Assembly: GCA_017621205.1 (NCBI GenBank)
Contig: JAGATQ010000032.1
Span: 62,001 to 126,000, forward strand
Direction: 5' to 3'
From: Lachnospira sp.
GTDB lineage: Bacteria; Bacillota; Clostridia; Lachnospirales; Lachnospiraceae
DNA length: 64,000 nucleotides
A program made the position numbers and the translations under genes. The notes under the pieces were generated by a model. It was given only the letters and a program-made list of their open reading frames with translations, had not been told where the DNA came from and searched no databases. This document shows positions 48,808 through 57,696 of this stretch, piece by piece. Every line of letters begins with the position of its first letter. The first letter of the stretch is position 1.

Positions 48808-48929
48808 AATCATCAACTCCTTTTTTATTTTGTATGAGCTCATACTTTATTATGTTTCTAAAGCTGTTTCAAATCAATGCGATAGTTGTATAAAAATTGT
48901 GCAAATATTGGAAGAAAGGATTAATAAAT

Positions 48930-49661
48930 ATGACAGAAACGCTTCAGGTGTCAGCAAAGAAAAGGGATTACACCATTCACATTCATTCTTATGGTGTAAC
49001 AGATACGATGGTTACCTATCTTGCAATGCCTCAAATGATTCCTAAACTTACTGATTTGTATTGGCGTATTACAGAGTTGGGTTATCATGCTGATTATTCC
49101 TTAGTGACGGTGGAAATAGAGGATTGGAACAGGGAACTGTCTCCATGGGAATTCATAGAACCAGTTGGAAATATGTCCTTTGCAGGTGAGGGGGAACAGC
49201 TGTTGTTGGATTTGGAGCAGTCAATCATACCCTGTTTATGTGAACAGCTTCAGGTAAAACAAGATAAGGTTTCTTTTATGATTGCAGGATACTCTTTAGC
49301 GGGGCTGTTTAGTCTTTGGGCGTTATATCAGACGAAATTATTTCAGGCAGCGGTTAGCTGTTCTGGTTCCTTATGGTATCCCGGATTTTTAGAATATGCT
49401 ATGGGACAGGAGTTAAAAGGGGATTGTGACATTTATTTAAGCCTTGGAAGAAGGGAAGAAAAGGTTCAAAATCCCTATATGGCAAAGGTTGGAAGAGTAA
49501 CAAAGAAATTGTATAAGAATTATCAGACGGATGCCAGAGTGAAGCATACAGTTCTGGAATGGAATGAGGGCAACCATTTTAAAGAACCGTTGGAGAGAAC
49601 TGCTAAAGGGATAGCATGTGCGATGAAATGGCAATGGCAAAACAGGCAAGGTTCAGATTAG
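48930..49661 (+). CDS. Esterase-like alpha/beta hydrolase
   Basis: 243 residues from ATG 48930 (AAAGGA upstream). Nucleophile elbow GYSLAGLFSLWAL with Ser in G-Y-S-L-A, then VSCSGSLWYPGF, and a likely catalytic His in GNHFKEP. The layout is like small esterases of the IroE/COG2819 group. There is no signal peptide. Substrate unknown; its nearness to the condensation/ligase operon may be by chance. Confidence 0.82.
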   Translation: MTETLQVSAKKRDYTIHIHSYGVTDTMVTYLAMPQMIPKLTDLYWRITELGYHADYSLVTVEIEDWNRELSPWEFIEPVGNMSFAGEGEQLLLDLEQSIIPCLCEQLQVKQDKVSFMIAGYSLAGLFSLWALYQTKLFQAAVSCSGSLWYPGFLEYAMGQELKGDCDIYLSLGRREEKVQNPYMAKVGRVTKKLYKNYQTDARVKHTVLEWNEGNHFKEPLERTAKGIACAMKWQWQNRQGSD

Positions 49662-49701
49662 TATTCATTTATTCTATATAAAAAGAGGTTAGGTATACAT
49701 T

Positions 49702-50673
49702 ATGAAAAACAAAGTATTAAAAATAGCAGGAATTGTTAGCGCAGGTGCCAGTATATTTATGTTGTCCGGCTGGTCCTTTTTTAAAATGATGGTTCGTTGT
49801 AAAGAGAAAAAAAAGCTGATGAAAAAGAAATGGTTTCAATTATCTCATATTAAGATTAATCATCCAAGACATAAATTTGAAAAGGAATATGAAGAGGGCA
49901 AGGCTTGGTGCATGATGCAGGATATGCAGGATTGTTATATGAAAAGTAAGGATGGGTTGATGCTGCATGCCTATTATCTGCCAGCAGCGAATGCCAGAAG
50001 ATATGTATTGTTAAGCCATGGATACAAGGGCAGTGGTTTTGGAGACTTTGCCTATACCGCACAGTTCCTTCATGAGCATCAATGCAGTTTACTTTTTATT
50101 GACCAGAGATGTTGTGGGAAAAGTAAGGGGGAATATATTACTTTCGGTGCGTTAGAGCAGTATGATGTGCAAAGGTGGGCATATTATATTGCCAGACGGA
50201 ATAAGAGGCGGCTTCCCATCTATCTTTATGGGGAGTCTATGGGAGCGGCAGCCGTGCTTATGGCATCGGGACACCGATTACCCGGTGAAGTAAGAGGACT
50301 GATTGCAGACTGTGCTTTCTGTTCCATGAAGGGGCAAATTAAGGATATGGCAGCGAACTGGTTTCATTTACATTGGATTGGATTGATGTTGTTGCGATTG
50401 GATTTGTTTTGCAGAGTATTAGCCGGTTTTTGTATGAGGGAGGCGGATACAACGGAAGCGATGCTGAGGAATCAGAGACCGGTTTTATTTTTCCACGGTG
50501 CAGCAGATACTTATGTGGCTCAGAAGAATTCCAGATATAATTATTCGATATGCCAGGCTCCCAAGGAGCTTGTAGTAATACCGGAGGCAAGGCATCTGTG
50601 TAGTGCCTATGTGGAGCCAGAACTGTACCGGCAAAAGATATTGAACTTTTTTACTCGATATGACGCAAATTGA
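49702..50673 (+). CDS. Membrane-anchored alpha/beta hydrolase
   Basis: 323 residues with an N-terminal helix (IAGIVSAGASIFMLSG), basic stretch KEKKKLMKKKW, then a serine-hydrolase domain: LSHGYKGSG oxyanion region, nucleophile GESMGAAAV, acid in FFHGAADTYV, and histidine in PEARHLC. It resembles YqkD/FrsA-like hydrolases. 40 bp from the preceding esterase, so the two may be an operon, ended by the terminator at 50681. Confidence 0.85.
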   Translation: MKNKVLKIAGIVSAGASIFMLSGWSFFKMMVRCKEKKKLMKKKWFQLSHIKINHPRHKFEKEYEEGKAWCMMQDMQDCYMKSKDGLMLHAYYLPAANARRYVLLSHGYKGSGFGDFAYTAQFLHEHQCSLLFIDQRCCGKSKGEYITFGALEQYDVQRWAYYIARRNKRRLPIYLYGESMGAAAVLMASGHRLPGEVRGLIADCAFCSMKGQIKDMAANWFHLHWIGLMLLRLDLFCRVLAGFCMREADTTEAMLRNQRPVLFFHGAADTYVAQKNSRYNYSICQAPKELVVIPEARHLCSAYVEPELYRQKILNFFTRYDAN

Positions 50674-50680
50674 TGTTTAT

Positions 50681-50718
50681 AAGAAGAGAGTTTCATTTAC
50701 GAAATTCTCTTCTTTTGT
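50681..50718 (+). terminator. Terminator of the hydrolase pair
   Basis: Fourteen-base arms 50681-50694 and 50701-50714 pair with one G-T, followed by TTTTG. Confidence 0.9.
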
Positions 50719-50852
50719 TATGTGGAAAAATATGATTCGTTATTATCCGGTTAAGAATAAGCTATGATTTGCCGATTGTTGTTGCATGGTATCAGACAAT
50801 TTTGGGTAAAATGTTTGTTAAGTCCTTTGGGGTCTGGAAATAAAAAATAAAA

Positions 50853-50867
50853 TGTGATAACGTCACA
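50853..50867. promoter_or_regulatory. TGTGA-N5-TCACA palindrome before the condensation gene
   Basis: Two five-base arms (50853-50857 and 50863-50867) 30 bases before the start codon. It may be the operator of the TetR-family regulator encoded downstream; no binding is shown. Confidence 0.5.
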
Positions 50868-50897
50868 ATAGAACATATAAGACAGGAGGAGTTACAC

Positions 50898-52283
50898 ATG
50901 CAGGAATATTATCCTTTAACAGCAGCACAGAAAATGCATCATAACTGGATTCTGAAATACAAGACACAGCAGGTTTCGGGGGTTAGCGTCGTGGCATCGC
51001 TGAAGTCCCCCTTGGATTTCGGTCTTCTAAAAAAATGTATTCAATTAGAATTACAGCGTTATGGATGTATGAGGGTTCGTTTTACAAAACCTGACAAGAA
51101 TGGAGAGGTAAAACAGTACATCATAGAAAAAGATACCAGAGATATTCCTCTTAAGGATTTGTCTGGTATGAGTATGGCTGAGGCAGATAATCTGATGCAG
51201 CAGTGGGCGTATGAGACCTTTGATGGGGACGATATTCCGATGTGTGAAGTGACATTGGTAAGGCTTCCGGAAGGGTACAATGGGTTTTTTATTCACATGG
51301 ACCACAGGCTCATTGATTCCTGTGGTTTAGTAGTAATGATTAATGATTTAATGAAGCTTTATACCCACTATAGATTTGGTTCTGAATATCCGGAAGATTT
51401 AGCAGATTTCGAGATGGTGCTGGAGAAGGATTTAAAAAGAGCCAATAACGAGAAACGCTTTGCGAAGGATAAGAAATTCTGGGATGACCAGCTGGATGCT
51501 TTGGGAGAGCCGCTGTACTCTGATATTCAGGGACCTTCTGTTCTTGAGGAAGCAAGAAAGCGGCATGGTAATGAGAAATTAAGGGCTGCGGATATTGAGT
51601 TGGAAAAGCTGTTTGTGGAGGTGAAGGATTATTGTCTGGAGCCGGAACCAACGAGAAATCTGATGGATTTTTGTATGAATCATCAGCTATCCATGACTAA
51701 TCTTTTGTTACTGAGCATTCGGACATATTTGTCAAAGGTCAATGATGGGCAGGAAGATATTACGATTCAGAATTTTATTTCGAGACGTTCCACCCATGAC
51801 GAGTGGACATCAGGCGGCAGCCGGACGATTATGTTTCCATGTAGAACCGTGATTTCTCCGGAAACGGATTTTTTGTCAGCCGCCTACGAGATTCAAAATG
51901 TGCAGAATAAAATTTATATGCACAGTAATTATGACCCTGCATTGATTGAGGAGGAGATGAGGAGACGTTATCATACGCCGGAACATACCACTTATGAAAG
52001 CTGCTATCTCACATACCAGCCGATGCCGGTGAAGATGGACAACCCCCATCTTGAAAATATTCCACAGCATGCCAAATGGTTTGCTAACGGTGCAGCTACC
52101 AAGAAAATGTATTTGACCGTATCCCATACGGAAAATGGAGGAATGAATTTCTCCTATCATTATCAGACCGTTCAACTGGAGGAGCATGATATGGAGCTTT
52201 TATATTACTACATGATGCGGATTTTGTTTAAGGGAATTGCTCACCCGGATATGAGTATCGGGGAGATCATGGAACAGATATAG
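50898..52283 (+). CDS. Stand-alone condensation-like acyltransferase
   Basis: 461 residues across two CoA-dependent-acyltransferase-like lobes, as in NRPS condensation domains. The first lobe begins YPLTAAQKMHHNW, and the active-site motif appears as HMDHRLIDSCG, keeping the second His and the Asp of HHxxxDG but with Gly replaced by Ser. It is followed by SRRSTHDEW and MFPCRTVI in the second lobe. AGGAGG precedes ATG 50898. It is first of three genes with a carrier protein and a ligase, which suggests transfer of a carrier-bound acyl or aminoacyl group to an unknown acceptor. Confidence 0.83.
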   Translation: MQEYYPLTAAQKMHHNWILKYKTQQVSGVSVVASLKSPLDFGLLKKCIQLELQRYGCMRVRFTKPDKNGEVKQYIIEKDTRDIPLKDLSGMSMAEADNLMQQWAYETFDGDDIPMCEVTLVRLPEGYNGFFIHMDHRLIDSCGLVVMINDLMKLYTHYRFGSEYPEDLADFEMVLEKDLKRANNEKRFAKDKKFWDDQLDALGEPLYSDIQGPSVLEEARKRHGNEKLRAADIELEKLFVEVKDYCLEPEPTRNLMDFCMNHQLSMTNLLLLSIRTYLSKVNDGQEDITIQNFISRRSTHDEWTSGGSRTIMFPCRTVISPETDFLSAAYEIQNVQNKIYMHSNYDPALIEEEMRRRYHTPEHTTYESCYLTYQPMPVKMDNPHLENIPQHAKWFANGAATKKMYLTVSHTENGGMNFSYHYQTVQLEEHDMELLYYYMMRILFKGIAHPDMSIGEIMEQI

Positions 52284-52332
52284 GATAATTTCTTAATAAC
52301 AACATAAATAATATAGAAATGAGGAGAAGAAT

Positions 52333-52563
52333 ATGACACAGGAAATGCAGTTTAAGACAATCGTAGCACAGTATTGTGAGGTAAAGCCAGAGGATATGAA
52401 TAATGATATGAGATTCAGAGAAGATTTAGGCTTTAGTTCTCTTGATTTTATGGCTTTTTTGGGAGAGTTAGAGGATACCTTTGACATAGAACTGGAAGGG
52501 GAAGAGGCATTGCAGGTTCGCACCGTTTCTGAGGCTCTTGATTTGTTGGAAAGTTTACAGTAG
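52333..52563 (+). CDS. Acyl carrier protein-like
   Basis: 76 residues, acidic four-helix carrier. The phosphopantetheine serine is Ser36 in LGFSSLDF; the usual Asp before it is replaced by Ser. It ends in the conserved TVSEALDLL helix. Made between the condensation gene and the ligase, so it should carry the group activated by the ligase. No phosphopantetheinyl transferase is in the window. Confidence 0.9.
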   Translation: MTQEMQFKTIVAQYCEVKPEDMNNDMRFREDLGFSSLDFMAFLGELEDTFDIELEGEEALQVRTVSEALDLLESLQ

Positions 52564-52576
52564 GAGAGGTATAGAT

Positions 52577-54136
52577 ATGGGAAGATTGATTCGTGATATA
52601 ATAGAAGATAGTGTAAAGAATTATGGAGACATTAAGGCTGTAAAATGGTTGAAAAAGAAGGAGATTTTCGAGAGAAGCTATAGCGAGCTGATGGAGAATG
52701 TTGTATTGGTGAGAAAGGGGTTGCTGGCAGAAGGTTTTCAGGGAAAACACATCTCTCTGATTGGAACCAGCTCCGTGGAGTGGATGGAAAGCTATCTTGG
52801 TATTATTACAGGGAATACGGTTGCTGTGCCTCTTGACGCAGGTCTTCCGGGGGAGGATTTGATTGATCTGATTAACCGCTCCGACTCCGAGGCACTGTTT
52901 TTAAGCCCTAAGAATAAGGCACTTCTTTCTGAGCTTCTGGCACAGTGCCCGAAGCTTAAGAAAATCTGGATGCTGCAGGAAGAAGTAGTAGAAGTCCCCG
53001 ATGAAAAGGTTGCTTCTTTAGCAGAGCTTAAGGCAGCAGCGAAGGAGGGGGATGCCGATTCAGACAGACCGAATCTGGAGGATGTAGCGACGATTATATT
53101 TACATCCGGCACAACTGGGAAAAGCAAGGGCGTTATGCTGACACAGAACAATCTGGCATCCAATGTGGAGGCTGTCGAATATACAACAGAGCCTGGAAGT
53201 ACATTGCTTAGTGTGCTTCCCATCCATCATGCATTTTGTCTGGTGATGGACTGGCTCAAGGGATTCTCTCTGGGGGCGACGGTATGTATTAATGATTCCT
53301 TTCTGCATATGGTGAAAAATATGGGCGTATTTAAACCGGATGTAATGCTGATGGTTCCGATGATGATTGAGACAATTTATAAGAGACTTGCCAGTGTAGA
53401 TGCTGCCATTCCGAAAAGGGCGGTAGCGGCTAATGTGTTTGGCGGTAATCTTAAAATTATTTTTACCGGAGGAGCACATCTGGACCCATATTATATTGAC
53501 CAGTTTGCTGAGTATGGGGTGGAAGTCCTTGAGGGATACGGCATGTCAGAGTGTTCACCGGTAATTAGTTCCAATACACCGGATGTCCACAAGGCAGGCT
53601 CAATTGGTAAGCCTCTCTCCAATGTAGAGATTCAATTTGAAAATGGTGAGATTCTGGTAAAGGGCAGCAGTGTTATGAAGGGATATTACGAGATGCCGGA
53701 GGAGACTGCGGAAACATTGAAGGATGGATGGCTTCATACCGGAGATAAGGGATATATGGATGAGGATGGATTCTTATTTATCAATGGACGTGTAAAGAAC
53801 CTGATTATCCTTTCCAATGGAGAGAATATTTCCCCGGAAGAAATTGAAAATAAGCTGGCGCTTGATGCATTGGTTGGTGAAGTGATTGTAACCGGAGAGA
53901 ATAACGGACTTACCGCAAGAATTTATCCAGAGCAGGAAGTCGTTGCAGCCAAGGGAATGGATGAAGAGGCAGTTCAGAATGCATTACAGGCATTCTTAGA
54001 CCAATATAATAAAAACCAGCCTACCTATCGTCAGATTACCGGGCTGGTGGTGAGAAAAAATCCATTTATCAGAAATGCAACAAAGAAAATAAAAAGACAG
54101 GAAGCGTTGATTGATGAGCCGCTTCCTACGGTATAA
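52577..54136 (+). CDS. AMP-dependent acyl ligase
   Basis: 519 residues from ATG 52577 (GGAGAGG upstream); 13 bp after the carrier gene. ANL-family motifs: IIFTSGTTGKSKG P-loop, YGMSECSP, TGDKGYMDEDGFLF and the hinge NGRVKNLII, with the C-terminal lysine in ATKKIKR. It should activate a carboxylic acid as acyl-AMP for loading on the carrier. Sequence looks nearer to fatty-acid ligases than to amino-acid adenylation domains, but the substrate cannot be fixed by eye. Confidence 0.9.
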   Translation: MGRLIRDIIEDSVKNYGDIKAVKWLKKKEIFERSYSELMENVVLVRKGLLAEGFQGKHISLIGTSSVEWMESYLGIITGNTVAVPLDAGLPGEDLIDLINRSDSEALFLSPKNKALLSELLAQCPKLKKIWMLQEEVVEVPDEKVASLAELKAAAKEGDADSDRPNLEDVATIIFTSGTTGKSKGVMLTQNNLASNVEAVEYTTEPGSTLLSVLPIHHAFCLVMDWLKGFSLGATVCINDSFLHMVKNMGVFKPDVMLMVPMMIETIYKRLASVDAAIPKRAVAANVFGGNLKIIFTGGAHLDPYYIDQFAEYGVEVLEGYGMSECSPVISSNTPDVHKAGSIGKPLSNVEIQFENGEILVKGSSVMKGYYEMPEETAETLKDGWLHTGDKGYMDEDGFLFINGRVKNLIILSNGENISPEEIENKLALDALVGEVIVTGENNGLTARIYPEQEVVAAKGMDEEAVQNALQAFLDQYNKNQPTYRQITGLVVRKNPFIRNATKKIKRQEALIDEPLPTV

Positions 54137-54159
54137 GTGTATTGTTCATTATTAGCAGG

Positions 54160-54744
54160 CTATGCTTCCGGCAGAATGTGTGGGAGCATGCCTGATGTAA
54201 AAGCCTGTGTCAGAATGTCGGCGATGGTTTCCGGAGGAATCTGAAAATTATCCTTTGCCCATTTGTGGAGTACGCCGATGGTGCTGCCGATGGTGCAGGC
54301 AATCATATAGGAGCGCTCCTCCTGGCTGTGATGAGAGGGAGAGGTATTCTGTGTTGCCTGTCTGACGTAGTGGTGGAACATAGTCACAGCTTTCCCAAAA
54401 AATTCGTCTTCTTTTGGATTGCGCAGAAGATTCGCCAAAAGAGGATTGGTCATGGTGTATTCACAGATTGTTAAGTAATAGGATTTACATACATCCCAGT
54501 CATTCTTGGGATGAAAGGTATTCATGAGGGCAAATATATCATTTATGGTTTTGTCTTCAATGGAGGTTATAAGGGCTGGAATGTTATCGTAGTGGTTGTA
54601 AAATGTACTTCGCACAATTCCAGCTTTTTTTATTATGTCGGACACGGTTATTTTATTTAATTCTTTTTGTTTCAGAACTAAAAGAAATGCATCATGGATA
54701 GCTTCATCGACTATATAATATCTTTCGTCCTGTATTTCATTCAT
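54160..54744 (-). CDS. TetR-family transcriptional regulator
   Basis: 194 residues with an N-terminal helix-turn-helix (ITVSDIIKKAGIVRSTFYNHY) and a ligand-binding helical C-terminus. AAGGAGGAC precedes ATG 54744. It converges on the ligase operon, ending 23 bp from it, and is divergent from the ABC operon. Either could be its target. Confidence 0.93.
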   Translation of the reverse strand: MNEIQDERYYIVDEAIHDAFLLVLKQKELNKITVSDIIKKAGIVRSTFYNHYDNIPALITSIEDKTINDIFALMNTFHPKNDWDVCKSYYLTICEYTMTNPLLANLLRNPKEDEFFGKAVTMFHHYVRQATQNTSPSHHSQEERSYMIACTIGSTIGVLHKWAKDNFQIPPETIADILTQAFTSGMLPHILPEA

Positions 54745-55133
54745 TATACTGTCCTCCTTATTGTGCTCATAGGTGCTTTCATCACTCGCAGAGTAGTTCT
54801 ATTATAATATATAAGCTTTGGAAAAGCAATGAACCTTAAAACATCCTTTATATGTTCCATGTAGAATTCTTACAAAATCGTAATTCGTAATTTCCGTTTT
54901 AATATGCTATAGTTGTTCATGAAGAATAGTCAAAAGATATTTATTTTTTTAATTTGAATACAACTTGGATACATGTTGATGTTAAGGTGTGCTTATGTAG
55001 TTCCCATATACAGCTACAGAGCTCATGTACCGGAAAGGATTCATAAAAAATTAAATATATCTTAATATGATTTGTGAGAAATATGTGATATACTATGCAT
55101 AGTATCATTTACGAAAGGAGTGAAAGGGGAAGT
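54745..55133. promoter_or_regulatory. Divergent region between TetR gene and ABC operon
   Basis: 389 bases without a gene. The TetR promoter reads on the minus strand as TTGCTT (54829-54824), 17 bases, TATAAT (54806-54801). On the other side, ATACTATG/CATAGTAT (55090-55105) is a perfect 16-bp palindrome 28 bases before the ATPase start and overlaps a TATACT (55089-55094). The middle is A/T-rich with no other structure I could find. Confidence 0.65.
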
Positions 55134-55868
55134 ATGGGAGAAACACACAGATGTGTCATAGACGTGAAGGACCTCTATAAGGTGTACCGGGTTGGCAATA
55201 ATAAGGTCCGGGCATTGAACGGAGTAGACTTTCAGGTGTATGAGGGAGAGTTTTGTGCTATTGTTGGTGCATCCGGTTCTGGTAAATCTACTCTTTTAAA
55301 CATGCTGGCAGGCTTAGAAAAGCCAACGAAAGGTTCTATTGAGATTGTGGGACAGCATATTGAGGGCTATAAGGAAAATGAACTTGTAAAATTTCGTCGG
55401 GATAATATCGGATTTATATTCCAGTCTTTTAATCTGATTAATACCATGAATGCCGTGGAGAATGTTGCATTGCCACTTACCTTCCGTGGTGTTCCTAAGG
55501 CTGTGCGGTTAAGACGGGCAAAAAAAATGATTGATTTGGTAGGGCTTAAGCCCTATAGCCGTCATAAGCCGAACCAGATGTCCGGCGGGCAGCAGCAGCG
55601 TGTCGGCATGGCGAGAGCATTGGTGCTGAATCCTAGTATTGTATTTGCTGATGAACCTACAGGTAACTTGGATTCTAAGACATCAGAGGAGATGATGGCA
55701 CTGATGCAGGAGGTCTTAAGTAAGCGGAATAAAACATTGGTTATGGTTACGCATGACAATGATTTGGCTGCCTTGGCTGACCGCCAGATTCGTATTAAGG
55801 ATGGCAAAATTATTAGCATAATATGTAAGGATGAAGGAGGAGTAAGAAGTGATGAAGAAGTTTTGTAG
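55134..55868 (+). CDS. ABC transporter ATPase, MacB/LolD type
   Basis: 244 residues from ATG 55134, with AGGGGAAG upstream. Walker A GASGSGKST, Q-loop FQSFNLI, signature MSGGQQQR, Walker B FADEPTGNLDS and switch His in VTHDND. The family drives export or extraction of lipoproteins, peptides or toxins through a four-helix permease, here encoded two genes downstream. The end overlaps the next gene by 17 bases. Confidence 0.96.
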   Translation: MGETHRCVIDVKDLYKVYRVGNNKVRALNGVDFQVYEGEFCAIVGASGSGKSTLLNMLAGLEKPTKGSIEIVGQHIEGYKENELVKFRRDNIGFIFQSFNLINTMNAVENVALPLTFRGVPKAVRLRRAKKMIDLVGLKPYSRHKPNQMSGGQQQRVGMARALVLNPSIVFADEPTGNLDSKTSEEMMALMQEVLSKRNKTLVMVTHDNDLAALADRQIRIKDGKIISIICKDEGGVRSDEEVL

Positions 55869-57696
55869 GATGGTAGCAGTGATACTGTGTATGACATTGA
55901 TATTGGACTTTGCTAAACCTGTTTTTACCTATGCCGCCCCGGCAGCAGGAGAGGAGGCAGGTACAGGCAGTAATGCTGGAAGTACAGGCGAGGGAACTGG
56001 AGGAGAAGGTTCTTCAGGTGACGAGGCGATTGATACCTCGGATATGATTTCCGGAGCAGATTCTGATATTGCGATTTCTGGCTTGTCAGTAACAGGCAGT
56101 CAGGCAGGCAAGACGATTAAGGTAAAGTTTACAGTTAAAGCCAATAGTAATTCAAAACGGTATTTTATTAACGGAATCAATAAGGTTTGTCCAGTTGTTT
56201 CGGAGGGATTTCCGTTTGAAACAACCGATGAGGCATATAAGATTATTAATGGTTCCGGCAATACTTTAGAATGCAGCTATAGTTTTGTGGCAAAGGATAA
56301 TCTGGAGACAGCATACTATCCAGTTTCTTTTATGGTAGTTTACGGAAGAAAGAGTACAACAATCGGAACAGATGCTTATGCGGACAAGGAATATTTTGTT
56401 ACCAAGAATATTAGCATAAAGCTTGTGGCAAAAAAGACGGCGGCAACGACGGAAACTGCTTCTGCCGATGACGATGTTTCTCTTGTGGTAAAGCGTTCCC
56501 CGAAGGGAAGCTATGGACAGAATACAACTATTTCTTTTACTGCAGTCTCCAAGAATTGCAAGATTACTAAGGTAACGCCTGTTATTGCAGAGAATTTTCC
56601 TTTTGAAACGCAGGGGGATGCCTACAAGACGGTTAGCTCGAAAGGGACGAAATCCCTTCCTTGTAATTACTCTTTTAAGGTTCGTACAGATGTAGCGACA
56701 GGGTATCAGCCGGTGAGCTTTTCGATAACCTATATAAAAAATGGGCAGTCCTGTACCGTTACGAAATCGTTAAATATCAGCTTAACAGGTAAGAAGGAGA
56801 AAAACGGCAGTGGCGGTGGTGGCGGTGCTAAGAGTACACCAAGACTGATGGTTACGGGATATAATACCAATACGGATAAGATTTATCCGGGAGAGTCATT
56901 CCATCTGACACTACATATTAAGAATAATGCGAAACGTGCGGTGTCCAATATTAAGCTTACCCTTTCTACCGCAGAGGGAGAATTCCTTCCGACAGATGGT
57001 GCCAGTACTGCTTATATAGAGAGTGTTGCAGCAGGAGCAACGAAGGATATTGATTTTGATATGAACGTTGCTGCGGGATTAAGCGCAAAACCATACCAGA
57101 TTACAGTTAAATCGGAATATGAGGATAGTTCTGCTACTGCATTTACTGCAGAGGATAGCATTTCTATTCCCATATCGTTAAAAGACCGCATTAAAATTAC
57201 AGAGATGACACCACCGGAGGATTTAACGTTAGGTGGTAGTTCGGAGCTTTCCTTTACCATTAACAATATGGGGGCTGGAAGCCTGAACAATGTATCGGTT
57301 ATCTGCGAGGGGAAGGAGTTTGAAGCAGAGGAGGCGATGGTTGGCAATATTGCAGCAGGGGCGTCAGGCTATGCTTCCGTTGCATTGACTGGTACGAAGA
57401 TGACAGAGGATGTGGCAGAGGATAATTGTAAGATTATCATTACCTATGAAAATGCCAGTGGTGAAACGGTAACATATGAAGAGAAGACTACGGTTCTTGT
57501 GATGGAGGAGATGCCGGATATAGATGAAAGCAATCTGATGGAAGAGGAGACGAAGCCAAAAGCGAATCCATTTGGATGGGTGCTGCTTCTTGTCATTGTG
57601 GTTGCTGTAATTGTAGCTATAGTTGTAGTAAAGAAGAGAAAGAAAATGCGTAAAATCAGAGAAGAAGAGGAGTTGATGGACGATGACCTTCTATGA
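55852..57696 (+). CDS. Surface-anchored COG1361-like protein with duplicated Ig-like modules
   Basis: 614 residues from ATG 55852 (AAGGAGGAG upstream). Signal peptide, Gly/Ser/Glu-rich spacer, then two similar modules about 129 residues apart (FPFETTDEAYK and FPFETQGDAYK, each followed by CSYSF or CNYSF). After a Gly-rich linker come domains like the COG1361/NEW3 Ig-like adaptor, and a C-terminal membrane helix with basic stop. It probably sits on the outer face next to the transporter. It overlaps the permease gene by 14 bases. Confidence 0.82.
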   Translation: MKKFCRMVAVILCMTLILDFAKPVFTYAAPAAGEEAGTGSNAGSTGEGTGGEGSSGDEAIDTSDMISGADSDIAISGLSVTGSQAGKTIKVKFTVKANSNSKRYFINGINKVCPVVSEGFPFETTDEAYKIINGSGNTLECSYSFVAKDNLETAYYPVSFMVVYGRKSTTIGTDAYADKEYFVTKNISIKLVAKKTAATTETASADDDVSLVVKRSPKGSYGQNTTISFTAVSKNCKITKVTPVIAENFPFETQGDAYKTVSSKGTKSLPCNYSFKVRTDVATGYQPVSFSITYIKNGQSCTVTKSLNISLTGKKEKNGSGGGGGAKSTPRLMVTGYNTNTDKIYPGESFHLTLHIKNNAKRAVSNIKLTLSTAEGEFLPTDGASTAYIESVAAGATKDIDFDMNVAAGLSAKPYQITVKSEYEDSSATAFTAEDSISIPISLKDRIKITEMTPPEDLTLGGSSELSFTINNMGAGSLNNVSVICEGKEFEAEEAMVGNIAAGASGYASVALTGTKMTEDVAEDNCKIIITYENASGETVTYEEKTTVLVMEEMPDIDESNLMEEETKPKANPFGWVLLLVIVVAVIVAIVVVKKRKKMRKIREEEELMDDDLL

